Positions 1-11,449 of a stretch of 64,000 bases of DNA are shown here, one piece after another. A program made the translations under genes and the position numbers. The DNA is taken from positions 744,001 to 808,000 of the forward strand of contig OY751491.1 in the NCBI GenBank assembly GCA_963565915.1, given 5' to 3'. The notes beneath the pieces were generated by a model. That model was not told where the DNA came from. It did not search any database and worked only from the letters and a program-made list of their open reading frames with translations. This DNA comes from Entoloma clypeatum (lineage: Eukaryota; Basidiomycota; Agaricomycetes; Agaricales; Entolomataceae). Every line of letters starts with the position of its first letter. The stretch's first letter is position 1.

Positions 1-274
1 GGGCTTGTAGGAGCTTTGCGGTGGAAAGGCACGTCACTCGACAGTGGCCATGCTGTGCAATGTCCCCTTTTGGAAGCGATCACATGGAAGGTTTGCAAAC
101 AGACTTTTCGCGTTTTCTGGGAATTTTGAGCGAACACTGGACCGTTTCCAAGGCAAATTTCGTTCAAAAGCTTGGCTAAGGGGTTGCAAACAGACCCTAT
201 TGCACGTTTGCTGATGCAAGTCCCAAAAAAAAGGTTTAAGTAGCGTCCTACTTCACAGTGTTGTGCAAGTCACA

Positions 275-402
275 CATCAGCAAACCCTGGGTGCTACCAG
301 CCACTACAGGTTGCTATGGGTTACTATGGGTGCTATAAAACAGGGGACCTTTGCTATGGAGCGCTCCATACCATCCATAGACCCACCCAGGGTTTGCTGA
401 TG
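275..402. mobile_element. small inverted-repeat element (MITE-like)
   Basis: A 128-bp segment bounded by perfect 19-bp terminal inverted repeats, CATCAGCAAACCCTGGGTG at 275-293 and its reverse complement at 384-402. The interior has short 'ctatgg/ccatag' palindromes, for example around 353-370. Similar 'catagca' motifs recur near 15515-15650. There is no coding capacity and no clear target duplication, so the superfamily is not assigned. Confidence 0.6.
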
Positions 403-594
403 CATTGACTGTGGGTCAGATCAGTCAAGTCAGAACAGTCACATCAGCGCAACTGACTCCGACTGACTAGTCACAACTAGTCAAGGCAAACCGGCCCGCT
501 GGTCGGTTGTGTCTGAGTACTGAGTAACCGGTCATTGGTTGTTGAAGAGTCACGTACACAACATGTACACATGTGCAGTTCCTTAATACTCATC

Positions 595-905
595 TGTTGA
601 AGTTCCACCTGGGCGCTGGCCGCAGATGTACTGAGCAACACAGCTACAGTGGAAGTACTCTACTTAACCGTTCTAGTCACTTACTTGGGTTGGAAAGGGT
701 GAGGCTGGTGAGAGCGGTTGAGGCTGGTAAGAGCGATGGAGCTGGTTAAGAGTCAAGAGACAACTTATTGATATTGACAGTTTCCTGGTCTTATATACCG
801 TACTACTGTTTGTACCAACCAAATAAGCATGTAATCAAAGATGTGTAAATGGTCACGTGATGCAATCTAATCTAATCTAATCTACGTGATGGAAAAGTTT
901 CAACA
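595..905 (-). mobile_element. solo LTR of Copia-A family
   Basis: A 311-bp solo LTR with TG...CA ends, closely matching the LTRs at 22741-23049, 24215-24518, 32672-32980 and 62661-62971. It is flanked by a perfect 5-bp target duplication, tcatc (590-594 and 906-910), and no internal domain is present. This is the footprint of an LTR-LTR recombination event. In sense orientation (minus) it carries a TATATAAG box and a TCACGTGA palindrome. Confidence 0.95.
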
Positions 906-910
906 TCATC

Positions 911-2007
911 AAACGGTGATACTTTCAATGCCCCCTTCTTTCTGACCAACTTGTTTCCCCCGATCTCAGAAACCGTGCGCAAGATGAAGCTAGCTGTGCG
1001 CAATGTCGTGTTCTAAATTTAAACCTATCTCACATTCACGCAGCTGGTCTTACGGCTCTGATAGTTTGGAGGTTGGCATTGATGATTCCAAAGGCCTGTT
1101 AAACTTTGATCAACTTTCGCAGCAACGTATTGTGAGTGCTACTGCTGCAAACATGCCTGATGACAACTTACCTGCCCCACTACCACCAGTGCAACCCCAA
1201 CCCACCATCCACTCATCTGCCTGCCCAATCTGTTCCAGCACGAAAAAAAATCCATACCACTGCGTAAACTCTTCGTATATCCCACTGAAACAGATACTAA
1301 TAGTGCAGATGTGTCGTTGCATGTGATGGGACCCTTTTGGAAAGTGGAATAGGGAACTTGGAGAGGGAGATGGAGATATGAGACCTGAGGCTGGGGCTGC
1401 TGCCGCCGAGTACTGTCCGATGTCGAGTCGAGAATCAGACATACCATATATAGTAATATTACATGGTCAAACCCTTGTCGGACTAGTCAATCATAGTCAA
1501 GTCATAACGACTAAGTCAGAGTCGGACTCAGTCGGACTGCAGTCATGACAAGCCTGCTACTTCAGCCCAAGCCTCCCCTTAAGTTGGAACTGACTCAAAG
1601 TGCCTTTGGCCTCCAAGTCCCAGGGTAAGACCCCTTTTGCTGATGGAACCAGACTGTGGCCATGACTTACAATCCCCCGTAAGTGCGGCCAAAATTCAAG
1701 AGCGGAGACAATCTCTCACATGCCATTTCGTAAATTGGGAATATTCAAGTAAACCATGCTTGATTAAAGGTACAATGCTACAGATGTTGGTGGGAGTCGT
1801 ATAATAATAATATGCTACATATGTGTTGTAGGTATGTCTGTTGGGAGTCGTATGTGTGGGTCGTGAAAACGGGAAACGAGCTATTAATGAAAGAAAAGTG
1901 TCGAATGGTACAGTAAAACAACAGCACACTTGGACGTGCGGGAAAAGCAAATGCAGAAAAAACAAGACAACAAGAAAGGAAAGAACGGACGAAGCGGGGG
2001 GGCGGAA
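911..2007. other. intergenic, no supported gene
   Basis: Overlapping small ORFs exist on both strands around 1003-1447, but none has a recognisable domain, a splice pattern or a clear coding preference. Short repeats of 'gtcggact/agtcaagtc' type occur at 1480-1560 and resemble 408-500. The right end is probably the 3' flank of the minus-strand gene at 2008-3924. Confidence 0.4.
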
Positions 2008-3924
2008 TCAGGGAGCAGACCTCAAGAACATCTCCACCGGGATCGGCTTCCTCCGCAGGCCGTTGCTCCCGCTACTCGACGTGCTCTCCTCACTCCCCGC
2101 ATCACTCACGGTCTGCGTGCTCCCCCGCCTCCTCAGGCCCTGCCGCTGCACATGAGCATATCCGTACCCGATCGCCATCACGTCCGACTCCCGCCTCGCA
2201 TGTCTGAACCTCCTCGGCGACACCGGGGACATCGGCACCGGCGCGCGGAACCCTCCCGGCTTCCCGGGCGACGACGACAACGACGACACGGACCCGCGGG
2301 TCTGGTGGTGCGCCTTTCCGGAGAAGTAAGAGCGGAGCTTGGCGGACGCGCTGAGGCGCGCGTGGTCCTCGTGGATGGAGGCGGCGAGCGTCGAGGAGCT
2401 CCAGCGGGATCGCAGACCGCGAGACTCGTCGCTCCCGTCTTCGCATGATGAGGCTGAACCTGGGCCGGTGGGGAGGTCGTAGGCAGGGGAGAAGGACGCG
2501 GTGAAGGGAGGGTGAGCGACTGCTTCGGCACGGCGGAGCTCCTCGAGCCCGCTGGCGATGTCTGCTTCGAGATTGATCGGGGAATATGGGATGGAGAGCG
2601 GCCGCAGTGTGTTCACACCGAACTCCACCTCTTCGACGGGGAAGTCGAAATCTGCTTCGGGGATCTCTCCCTTGGAGGGGGGAGGAGAGGTGGGTGTTGA
2701 GGGGAAAGAGGGGGGGAAAGGCGAGGGCTGGGAGTAGAAGCTCTTTGGGCTTTGGTCGGGATTGCTGTTGTCCTCGTAGAAGGAGAGCGAGAAAGCCGAG
2801 GTGTCGTCATCAGAGAAGACAAATGTGTCCTCATCGACGAGCACGCAATCTGCAGGGATACTCGAGCGCGGGGGTGGTCGCCTGATGGGAGGAGGGGTGA
2901 CGAAGAGGGCTGGCGAGGGTCGTTTGGCCTTTGCGGACTTTGGTGAGGGCGAAGGAGATGTAGGAACAGGAGGAGGGGGGTAGTTGGGGATAAGAAAGCT
3001 GTTGCGGCGCTGACGGCGAGGGAAGGAGGGATCGAGCTGGGTGTTAGGAGATCCACGACCGGTGGTTGGTGCTGGCAATGTTGAGCATATCGAGTCAGGC
3101 CGTGATTGCTGCTGAGGGAAAACAAGCGATGTCTGCGAGGGAACGCGGAGAATACTGGAGAATTGGCGTGTGTACCATTCGGAATCCGAATCGTCAGAGT
3201 CAGATGTCTCTGAGGATATGGGTGAAGGAGGCGCTAGAGGCGCGTCGGCAACCTGGAGGATGGTAGTAGACATGGGGCAGTAAGATTCATCCTGCGCCGG
3301 GGGTAGATTCATTTTGTGGATGACAAGCGGCTTGACAGGAGGTAGCGGCGACGAGTAATAGTATGAGAATTCGTCGTCTGAAGAGGGTGGCGTCATGGGA
3401 AGGCCAGTCGGTTGCCACTCTGTGCTGGAGCTTGTTGCCATGGAGGGGGTGGGAGAAGCGGACCCCGCGCGACTCTGTTCGTGGCTGGAAATAGAAGATG
3501 GTGTAGGAACGGGTGGCTGAGGGAATCGGAACGATGAATCGCGGAACTTTAGACTGAATGGGTCTGGACTTGGCTCCGGACTTGGTGTACATGATGTAGG
3601 CGGACTAGGCGCCGGCCTGGGCGAAGACAGCAGAGTAGGATTGTGTTGCGCAATATCATTGTCGGAATGGACAAGGGCACTGCGCGCGATGCGAATATCA
3701 GATGCTGACAAGTTGGCGTGTCTTCGTTTGAATTTCATGGCTGGCGTCGTTGGACGACTTGGGCTGGAGTTCAGCGAGAATGCCGGAGATGAAGACCTGG
3801 AAAATGATGACGAAGACCGAGGTTCGTCTTCTTCGACGATCACTGGCAGAGGTTCATCGAACGAGGTTGAGGGGCAGAGTCTTACTGGCCGTTTCCGTGT
3901 GCGAGCCTGGCGTCTGAGAAACAT
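2008..3924 (-). CDS. Ser/Pro-rich disordered hypothetical protein
   Basis: A single open frame of 638 residues from ATG at 3924 to TGA at 2008. The protein is strongly biased to Ser and Pro: Ser-rich tracts in the first 60 residues, SP/TP motifs throughout, and a Pro-Ser-rich stretch near the middle. Acidic Ser-Asp patches (SDSDDSDSE-type near residue 250) and Arg-rich segments near the C-terminus also stand out. No enzymatic domain, signal peptide or membrane segment is visible. The many SP/TP and RxxS sites suggest a phosphorylated, mostly disordered regulatory or scaffold protein, but this is inference only. A well-ordered C-terminal block from about residue 575, rich in Gly, Tyr and Arg and ending PVEMFLRSAP, may be the conserved part. 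The start has a purine at -3. Length, composition and lack of stops make it a credible gene of unknown function. Confidence 0.75.
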   Translation of the reverse strand: MFLRRQARTRKRPVRLCPSTSFDEPLPVIVEEDEPRSSSSFSRSSSPAFSLNSSPSRPTTPAMKFKRRHANLSASDIRIARSALVHSDNDIAQHNPTLLSSPRPAPSPPTSCTPSPEPSPDPFSLKFRDSSFRFPQPPVPTPSSISSHEQSRAGSASPTPSMATSSSTEWQPTGLPMTPPSSDDEFSYYYSSPLPPVKPLVIHKMNLPPAQDESYCPMSTTILQVADAPLAPPSPISSETSDSDDSDSEWYTRQFSSILRVPSQTSLVFPQQQSRPDSICSTLPAPTTGRGSPNTQLDPSFPRRQRRNSFLIPNYPPPPVPTSPSPSPKSAKAKRPSPALFVTPPPIRRPPPRSSIPADCVLVDEDTFVFSDDDTSAFSLSFYEDNSNPDQSPKSFYSQPSPFPPSFPSTPTSPPPSKGEIPEADFDFPVEEVEFGVNTLRPLSIPYSPINLEADIASGLEELRRAEAVAHPPFTASFSPAYDLPTGPGSASSCEDGSDESRGLRSRWSSSTLAASIHEDHARLSASAKLRSYFSGKAHHQTRGSVSSLSSSPGKPGGFRAPVPMSPVSPRRFRHARRESDVMAIGYGYAHVQRQGLRRRGSTQTVSDAGSEESTSSSGSNGLRRKPIPVEMFLRSAP

Positions 3925-5844
3925 GTCTCTTGAGAAGACTAGGAAAATTCTAAGTCCAGAAATAATAGATGCGAAAAGGTATGCAGCAACTTACAGTTGG
4001 ATACAGTCGATGAGTTCATGATGTAGTTCGTTATGTTATAGTCTAGTGAGTTGGAAGTTTCGTGTCACTCCGAGAGATGCTGGAAGTAAATGACGAACCC
4101 ATTCAACCGTAGTTCACCTTGCTTTTATAGAAACAACAATGGATGCTCGGCGCCATTGTCCTCAGACGTAGCATGGATAAATGCGGAGTTTTAATCCCAC
4201 GTGGGAGCATTGTTTCTGGAACAATGCTCAGGGACTCCTCGTGACATACATACGTGCTGCGAACCCTCAAATCACTCCCTACTCGAAGTAATGCCGTAAG
4301 TAAATCTCTTGTATTCCTTACATGCTTTCCCAGAAGTTCAATTTCTCGGTTTTGGCGCGGTTCTATCTCCTACGCAGGGGTTTCGTCTCCCAATTGAACG
4401 CTGCCGACTCGGAAACCTTGGCATATCCATTATGTTAGGATCTTGTCAGGTGTGATTTTTTTGACGCTTGGACTCTATATTGTTGGCCATTAGAATCAGA
4501 CGGTGGTTATCCTTTCGGCTTAGGTATGTCACGGTCGACGCCACAACTCTCCGGTCTTCAACTTTGAACCCGGATTTCATGCACTTGGCGGGTGTCACTT
4601 ACATCAAAGCCTCGTGAATTTCTGTCTTTGCAACTTTGCGTCGTCGATCGCCGAAATATGGCCATAATTTGTCTTGAATCCGTCTCATGGTACTGTGCTC
4701 GACGCACCGCGAGAGGTGATTCAATGAGGCCGTTTCTGCCTGCCGAACTTACTTTTGTTCGGCCACGCGAGGTCGGTCGCACGACACAAGGTACGTACCA
4801 AATGATCAAATCCTATCTACACAAGTAAGACCTGCTTTTGGAGGTATGTGCAGATACCAATGCGGTAGGTAATTAAGGATCCTTTTCCCCCGTGCAGGCA
4901 AAGGATTTGAAAAAAGGCGTGTGTGGTCAGGCTCCACTGAGGCCGCTTGAACATTTCCATATTGATGGAACCTTCTCAGGTCGACTTCGAGAAGCGAGAA
5001 ATCAGTTGTGGTACCGGTGTGCCATGCTGTTTAAAAGTTCCATTGATAACATGAAGATGACACAGTTGGCTGCCCAATGATGTGATGACCTGAAAAAATG
5101 AATGAACGGCAATTGCTACCGCGGGCCGCTGCTTCAGGATCCCTTGAATTTTTTTGGTTTCACATATTCGATTCGATGTCAGCCTCCATGAAGAGGGTGA
5201 CAGGTGTGGTGAAGAGAACTCGAGAGAAGCTGTGATTCTTTGTCAATTGATCTCCTATCCTGTTTAAACTCAGAACAACTTTTTGGGGTTTGGCAGGGTT
5301 CTATCTCGCATCGTTAATTCGACGCGGGGCTTGGTGCCAACTTGGTGCAATATCGATATTTATTGCGACTCTCGTTGCGACATGTCACACTAAATTCAAT
5401 GGACAAACATCATGTGATACAAAGTCGCACAGCCACCCTGACCCTGTTGCCGACTCGGACTTGAAATCTCCTTGCAGTAAGTCGGTATCTCGTCCTCCGG
5501 CCAAGGATATGCAAGGAGGCAATGAACAACGCCGGTTATACAGGTGATGACTATCTAATGTATCAAAAGCGAGCCCAACACTCGCACTCTTGTTTTAGCT
5601 TAGGTTTTGCACCGTGATCATGCCAGTTGACTCGGATGCCACGTTAACGTTCTCTCCGCATGTCACGGTTGATTATCAGCTACCGTGATGGCGCCACATC
5701 TCTCCGGTCTTCGACTCGGACATCATGGCTTATACACTGCCAGCCCTTAGCCAGTGCAACACACGAGTCGGGGGCTGCGCGGATCCGAACCATTTCCATC
5801 GTCTTCCCCCTTCTTGCCGTTTCCAACTCTCGATCCTGCCTCCC
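3925..5844. other. intergenic with a degenerate tandem duplication
   Basis: No gene model is supported here. Two parts resemble each other in the same orientation. Around 4331-4420, 'ggttttggcgcggttctatctcc' and 'gccgactcgga' parallel 5283-5460. Around 4525-4560, a 'tgtcacggt...ctccggtcttc' block parallels 5660-5710, just upstream of the membrane-protein gene. This suggests duplication of a promoter or first-exon region. The right end should contain the promoter of the gene starting at 5845. Confidence 0.45.
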
Positions 5845-7084
5845 ATGTACATCGCCAGCGATCCCGTAACCACGGCCAGGTTATACTACATAGGTACATC
5901 CATTATTCTAGTATCGTACGGTGGGTTGCTTTTTGTCCCAGCCACGCTTCGTTCACTTCATAGGTCACAAAGCCAGGCATCTTCTTCACCCTAACGGTCA
6001 TATGCCTCCACTACCTGCTCGCCAAAGCAAGATGGAACTGGATCTTGTTGGGGTACACAGTAGCTTCGCTCTTGGCAACGTCCACCTTCATGACCGCATC
6101 CACTAAATACGCAGAGGTGCTCTTGATACAGAGCACAGTCGATCCCACCAATGCAGCAAAGATGAGCAACTCGCTAGACCTCGCGGAGCAGGTGGTATAC
6201 CTAATCCAAATCTGGTTGGCGGACAGTCTTCTGGTATCGTTTCCTTGTTATCTGATTTTCCGGAGTGGTCTCAACTATCCTCAGATCTATCGGCTTTGGG
6301 TTATTTGGGAAGGAAATTTTGCCGTCATAGTCATCCCATGCATCTTGTTCGTCGGGTCTTTTAGTATGTCCCATACGCTCTTTCTCTCCGTCACACGCTA
6401 ACGAGTTCCTCAGGTTCTGGGATTGTCGGCGTTGCCTTATTTCATCAACAAGATGAGAAGCACAAACAAATCATCAAATTTGCCATTGGGTTCCATACAG
6501 TCTCCCTCGCGCTCAACGTCATCGCAACCGCCTTGATCGCGGGCCGACTTCTTCGCCAAAGCAGGATCACCAGAGAGCTAAATATCGACCACGGTCGTCA
6601 ATATATCTCCCTCATGGCAATTTTCGCCGAATCCATGACGCTGTACACTGTTTCTGGCCTTATATTTATCCCGCTCTTAGCAACGGGAAACCCCCTGGCG
6701 ATAGTTTTCGGAGTAGTTTTCGCGGCATCAGCTGTGAGTCTATTCTCTTGCCCCGCCCCTTTTTTCGACTCACGTGAGGTTGCTCTTCTCCAGAGTATTG
6801 CACCGATTCTTATTCTACTTCGCATGGCTTTGGGAGTCGCCTTCGAACGCCACCACGGCGACCGTCAAGCAACCCGTCCGCGACCCGTTTCCCTCTTGAG
6901 CTTTGCCACACGAAGAATGGATAATCGTCGTCACAAAAGTGAAGATATTCGCCTCGTTGTCCCTGCAAGAGACAGCGCTCCCACTCTATCATACAACAAG
7001 CGGCCCAGAAGTTGGACATGTCCTGAGAGGAGGGCTTCCCATCAATCCGAGGATGATGGGCTGCAAGCCCCGAGATGTCACTAG
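5845..7084 (+). CDS. multi-pass (about 7TM) fungal membrane protein
   Basis: Proposed model: join(5845..5910, 5964..6233, 6285..6363, 6414..6733, 6794..7084), 341 codons plus stop. The four introns (53, 51, 50 and 60 bp) all have GT-AG ends: GTATCG, GTATCG, GTATGT and GTGAGT donors with TAG or CAG acceptors. Joining them gives one frame through successive hydrophobic helices, including the segments YYIGTSIIL, FFTLTVICL, WLADSLLIYRLWVIW and SIAPILILLRMALGVAFE. The order and the DSLL-x-YRLW motif match a large basidiomycete family of uncharacterised 7TM-like membrane proteins, so the product probably sits in the plasma or an inner membrane; the substrate or ligand is unknown. The C-terminal tail (from about residue 255) is basic and hydrophilic. 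An in-frame upstream ATG at 5725 would add 40 residues. The tail might instead splice on to an open stretch at 7154-7290, so the 3' end is the least certain part. Confidence 0.8.
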
Positions 7085-7668
7085 GATAATTCCTCCCAAT
7101 CATTAGAGTGAATTTCATGGACATTCATTTCTTCCCGTCTTCGTAACCTCGTGATGTCGAACTCCTCTACACCTCGGCGCCCGATCAAGTCGCACCACGA
7201 GAGATCTGATTCGATGTGGTCGAGCTTTGGCCTGCCGAATTCAGTTTTGTCTCAGATCTCGATCAGTGTCCAGATGGAGTCCGCAGAGCAGCATGTAGTC
7301 ACTGTGAATGAGTCGTTCACGCAAGGACGTCACAAAGTAGTACTTGAACTATCCTCCTCACAACTTGAAGTAAGACCCATCATTACGAAGTACATATTCC
7401 AGAGAGCATGCGTCAGGCAATTGAAGATATACCGCAGACGAACGCCACGTATGCTCAGGTCCAGTACCCTTGATCGCCCTTGATTCTACATTGACGAAAC
7501 TTCGAGGAATTTCAGATAATTGGAACAAGCCTTGACAGTGAATATCACAACCGAATCAACCCTTGATCCGTGACATAACAAACAACCGGCGACCCTGTCA
7601 AGGCTGCATTAAAAACTGATCAGTTCAAATTCGTGCTTGATTCATGCAGGAACCTGAATTCTATTGAG
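7085..7668. other. intergenic or possible alternative 3' exon
   Basis: An open frame at 7154-7483 has a Ser-rich, hydrophilic translation (start MSNSSTPRRPIKSHHERSD). It resembles the cytoplasmic tails of fungal 7TM-like proteins and could be an alternative last exon of the upstream gene. No splice pair joining it could be fixed. The remainder should contain the promoter of the gene at 7669. Confidence 0.3.
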
Positions 7669-9052
7669 ATGGGCTCGCCTCCCGTGCCGATACCAGCGTT
7701 CGACTCTGCGGAGGTCCTGTCCTCGGCGATCTTCGCGAGAAACTGCGCAACATGTGAGTCGTCCAACCGATAATATTTCGTAGATCACTGGTCGCTCAAC
7801 GACGTACTACTTACCCCGAACGAAATCTGAAGACGCAGCACTCAGCCTTCATGTGTATGAGTGGCTATATCATCTGCAATTTGAATTTGGTCATATATGG
7901 AGGTCAATGCGAAAGACGCTGCTCGCAGTGACTGCGACATCTAATCATTCACAATTGTGCAGAAAACCTTCTTCGTCTCTCGTGAAGTGGCAGTACCTAT
8001 TTTCTCGGTACGCTGGTATCACCACGCAATTGTGAGTGTGGTATTATGGCTTGGCACGAACATTGTCTCATTCTTGCTTCGCCGTAGGGCCAGCGCCATA
8101 GTCTATACCTACATCTTCAAGTCGAAACACGACCTAGAAATCGGACTGTGTCAACGCTGGAATGTGTTTCAGTTACTGAGCGCCCAAAGTCTTATGCTCT
8201 CCTTTGAAATCAGCCTGATACACCGTGGTTCGTTCTGGATTTTACGCTGTCTTCCTGTTCCCAATGGAGTTCTCGATAGTGTTTGCCCTGTACAATGGCA
8301 ATATTCGTGTGTTCATCTTCTTGACTCTTCTCGTCATCGCGGAGTACGCCAATTCCGTAACCTGGGGAGTCCTTGCTATTCTGCAGGCAGAAATATATGG
8401 CGTCTGCATGTCGAGGAACCCATCCCCTGCATTGGCCTACATTTGGTACGTCCTCGCGATAACTTAGAAGTATCCTTGCATTCTACATTATGTCCTATCC
8501 CTTGTAGTACCATGCATCTCCTGGTGCAAGGAGGAATTTGGTCGCTCACCTTGGTGAAGTATACCAATAAAAGGAAGATACCCATTTTGTCACTGGTTAT
8601 AAGGGATGGATCATTCGCGTTCGCCGCAATATTCGGTATGTCTGTATCAACTTCTTCCACTCGGTACTGTCTAACAAATAATTCTAGCTGTATTCGTCGG
8701 GTTCCTGACCAGTTCTAACTTGAAAACCCGTGAATCGCACACTTATCAATATCGGTCTTTCAATCAGTGCGTTTACTTTCCATGGTACTCTTAATGCATG
8801 ATCGTTCATATAGCGGCAGCTGGATCGTACTCATGTTCTCTTGTGCTGTAAGTAACCAGCGCCTACTTTCCTTTTCTGCCCTTTGACAACGGACGTTTGA
8901 AGAACTGCCATATCATCGCGAACATGGAGAAAGTTGTAAAAAAGCAAGTTGACAGCGCATTCACAGTCGAGTTGACATCCGTCATCACGGATCATGATCC
9001 GGAGCAAGTTTCCCCGAAGCAACCCACCTACCCCGTAAATGCGACGCAGTGA
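7669..9052 (+). CDS. DUF6533-domain membrane protein
   Basis: Model: join(7669..7753, 7833..7902, 7963..8031, 8088..8227, 8280..8445, 8508..8635, 8688..8766, 8814..8847, 8903..9052), 306 residues. All eight introns (79, 60, 56, 52, 62, 52, 47 and 55 bp) have GT-AG ends and keep one frame to TGA at 9050-9052. The N-terminal part, about residues 24-70, fits DUF6533: a Tyr-Ala-rich helix, the LHVYEW segment, then KWQYLFSRYAG. DUF6533 is a basidiomycete domain of unknown function found in multi-pass membrane proteins. Later helices include the region around residue 110 leading into RVFALYNGN, and FIFLTLLVIAEYAN. The C-terminal ~50 residues are hydrophilic and cytosolic in character. Without the 52-bp intron at 8228-8279 the gene would look frameshifted; with it the conserved R-V-x-A-L-Y motif is restored. 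The stop lies 25 bp from the stop of the convergent EXO70 gene, so the 3' UTRs probably overlap. Confidence 0.88.
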
Positions 9053-9077
9053 AACAATGTAGTCCCAATATCCCAAT

Positions 9078-11449
9078 CTACCGATAAATGCTCTTGAGCT
9101 GTGTTTCAACTGCCTCTGCCGACATCTTGATATCTGGAAGAATCGATGTATTAGCATCCATGAGTGGAGAATCACGACAAGACACATACACTTTTGTGGA
9201 TCTGTACGGAACACCGAATCATGGTCAGATGAATAGGACGGGTAAGAAGAAAAACCCACTCTTGCTAAACTCCTTATCGCGGTGCCTCTGTGTGAATCGC
9301 TGCAAACTCGGTATCACAAGCTTCACGACCTCCTCTCCCATCTGCTCCCTGCCCTCGGCATCGTCTTCCATCACCTTTGCCGACTTATGCCGCTCCATGA
9401 CCTCTTCCAACAGATCAAAGAAACGTGTGAACTTCTCCTTCGTTGCCGACTTGTTGGCCTTTTCCTTGGGGTCCTCCGTAAGGGCCTGCATCAGCGGAGA
9501 GAAATTCGCGTCGAAGTAGCCTGCCTTGGCAGTACGGAAGTTGGATTGGAGGTAATCTTGTGAGGCTTTCGGTAGGAGCGACAGGAGAGATGGATGTGAC
9601 GGTGCGAGAAGGAGGTGATGCCGAAGAAAAGAGATGTTGTTAAGAAGGAAGATAGCGGCAAAGGCAGGCCGCTTTGACGTGCGCGAAAGGGCGTTGAGAC
9701 TGGTGACAGCAGTTGCGACGACGTCCTCTATGGGATAATCAGCCGACGATAGAGCCCTCAGGTTGCCGCGACTTACGGATGAAGTGTTCGAGTACAATTG
9801 TCTCATCGTTTCCTTCAACCTTCGCCGGCATTCCCACCTGTACTCCTTCACCCATCTTCCAGTTGCCATCTCCCAACTTCAATAATGCCGCACCAGCGGC
9901 AGACTGCACCTCAGGCAATCGCTCCATGTATTTGACCGTCTACAGTGTACGCCGTCAATCAGAAAATCGAAATTCATCTCGAAAAACATACCGACGTCGC
10001 AAAATCTGCAACACCCGTCGTGATCAACTCTCCCCCTTTCCCCATGGCCCCAAGCTTCAGGTCAGCCAGAAATTCTGGAAAGCTGCGCAGACACACTGAG
10101 CGAAGCGTTTGAAGGCCTTCGTTAAGCTCGTTTGTTTCTTTACGCGTGTCGCGGCGTGCAAGAACGTCATCCCATCTGGGTTGCAGTGACAATAATTGCT
10201 CATACGCCGAGAGCGCAAAAAAACTGTATTTTTGCAGAGACTTTTTGATCAGAGCCACGAGTGAAGTAAGAATTTTATTGAAGAGCTTGATTAGTGGAAG
10301 TAACAGGGTGCCGTATGATGAAGCCAAGCGTGTCTGATTGGCGAGGGGTGTCAGTTGTGAAAGCAGTTGGAATTCGTCCTTTTCGCTGAATCAACAGGGG
10401 TGGATGGTATGTGGAAAAAATCAGGATGCGAACCTCTGCCACTATGAGCAACATTTCCACCCACTTCCCGAACTCTTTCCCGGCAGCAATGACATCAATA
10501 GAGTCGGCACGGTCGACCACTCGCTTCCCCTGCCCTTCCAGACATTTCACCGCCCAGGATCCCCTCATGTCGGCATATCCGCGTTGGGCATCCTCAAGAG
10601 CCTTCAAAATAGCGGACGCGGCGGGGTGAGATGGGTGTGTCGTCGGAAGGGGAAGTGCACGCAGGAATGAAACAAGTTGTCGGAGGGTGGCAAGAACGGA
10701 AGATGGGAAGGGGACCATAGTCCATTCGGCCCCGGGTGAGGGAGTGGATCCCGAAGAAACCTCAGCCACAAGTTTGGTGTAGAGTTGGGCGAGTTTCTTT
10801 GCTCCCGTCTCAACAAGCCGTGCCTAAGAGTCAACATGAAATGAAATAAGCCCCTGGAAGAAAGACCAAAAGGCTGACTGTATCCTCCATATTGACATTT
10901 GACGATTTAAAGGCAATGCTGGCGTTGAGGCGCTCCAAAGCCTCCCTGTACGTGTTGAGCTGTCCGGTTTGCGGACTATATGGACGGTCAACGTGGCGTT
11001 CATCATGGTTAAACTCAGTTCAACAACCCACCCCCGCAAAATCAATGCCTCTTCCGCAGCTGTCCCGTCATGGTTACTCGCCACTTCTTCAATCTTGAGC
11101 AACGTCTTGTCGATGTCTGTTCAACGATCAGACCAAGAAAAGTTCCAGAGAATCGTAGACGGACTGGCAGCACGGCGATTCAAGACCTGGGTAGCGGTAT
11201 ACAGCGGCAAAATGGACTTTTCGAGCTTGGCTAATCGTGTGTCGAAGCTGTCGAGTAACGCTGGTCAGGTAAGCAAAAAAGACTTGGAGCATTGCCGGGG
11301 GGAACGCACAGATCATTCGCTTCGAAATTTGGCGAGTTTTATTCAGATTCTGCTCGAGCTGAGTTTGAGATTAGACATAAGATATGACTGCGGATCTTCT
11401 GTATCTTGAGGCAACGTACGAGTTCTATCTCTGCCGTTTCATCGTCCAT
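9078..11449 (-). CDS. EXO70: exocyst complex subunit Exo70
   Basis: Model: complement(join(9078..9133, 9190..9201, 9260..9727, 9777..9939, 9992..10333, 10434..10823, 10879..10975, 11032..11116, 11165..11260, 11310..11358, 11420..11449)), 595 residues in eleven exons. Every intron is GT-AG (48-100 bp) and phases agree throughout. Exo70 is a rod-shaped helical subunit of the exocyst, which tethers secretory vesicles to the plasma membrane at growth sites; its C-terminal domain binds phosphoinositides. Family landmarks visible here: an N-terminal coiled-coil part with LDSFDTRLAKLEKSI and TLLKIEEV, then LRGPQTGQL, then the C-terminal Exo70 domain with FLLNNISFLR, a KFTRFFDLLEEV-type segment, IPSLQRFTQR and a final NPQKYIK block. 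The length is typical for fungi. Exon 10 is a 12-nt microexon (9190-9201) that supplies the NPQK residues. The ATG at 11449 gives the expected short acidic N-terminus (MDDETAEIEL). Confidence 0.93.

Noticed and set aside
1003..1447. overlapping small ORFs on both strands
   Set aside because: No domain, no splice support, and several frames open at once; treated as chance.
2102..3266. many open frames on the plus strand
   Set aside because: Shadows of the GC-rich, Ser/Pro-biased minus-strand gene at 2008-3924.
8217..8290. frameshift making the DUF6533 gene a pseudogene
   Set aside because: A 52-bp GT-AG intron (8228-8279) restores one frame and a conserved motif.
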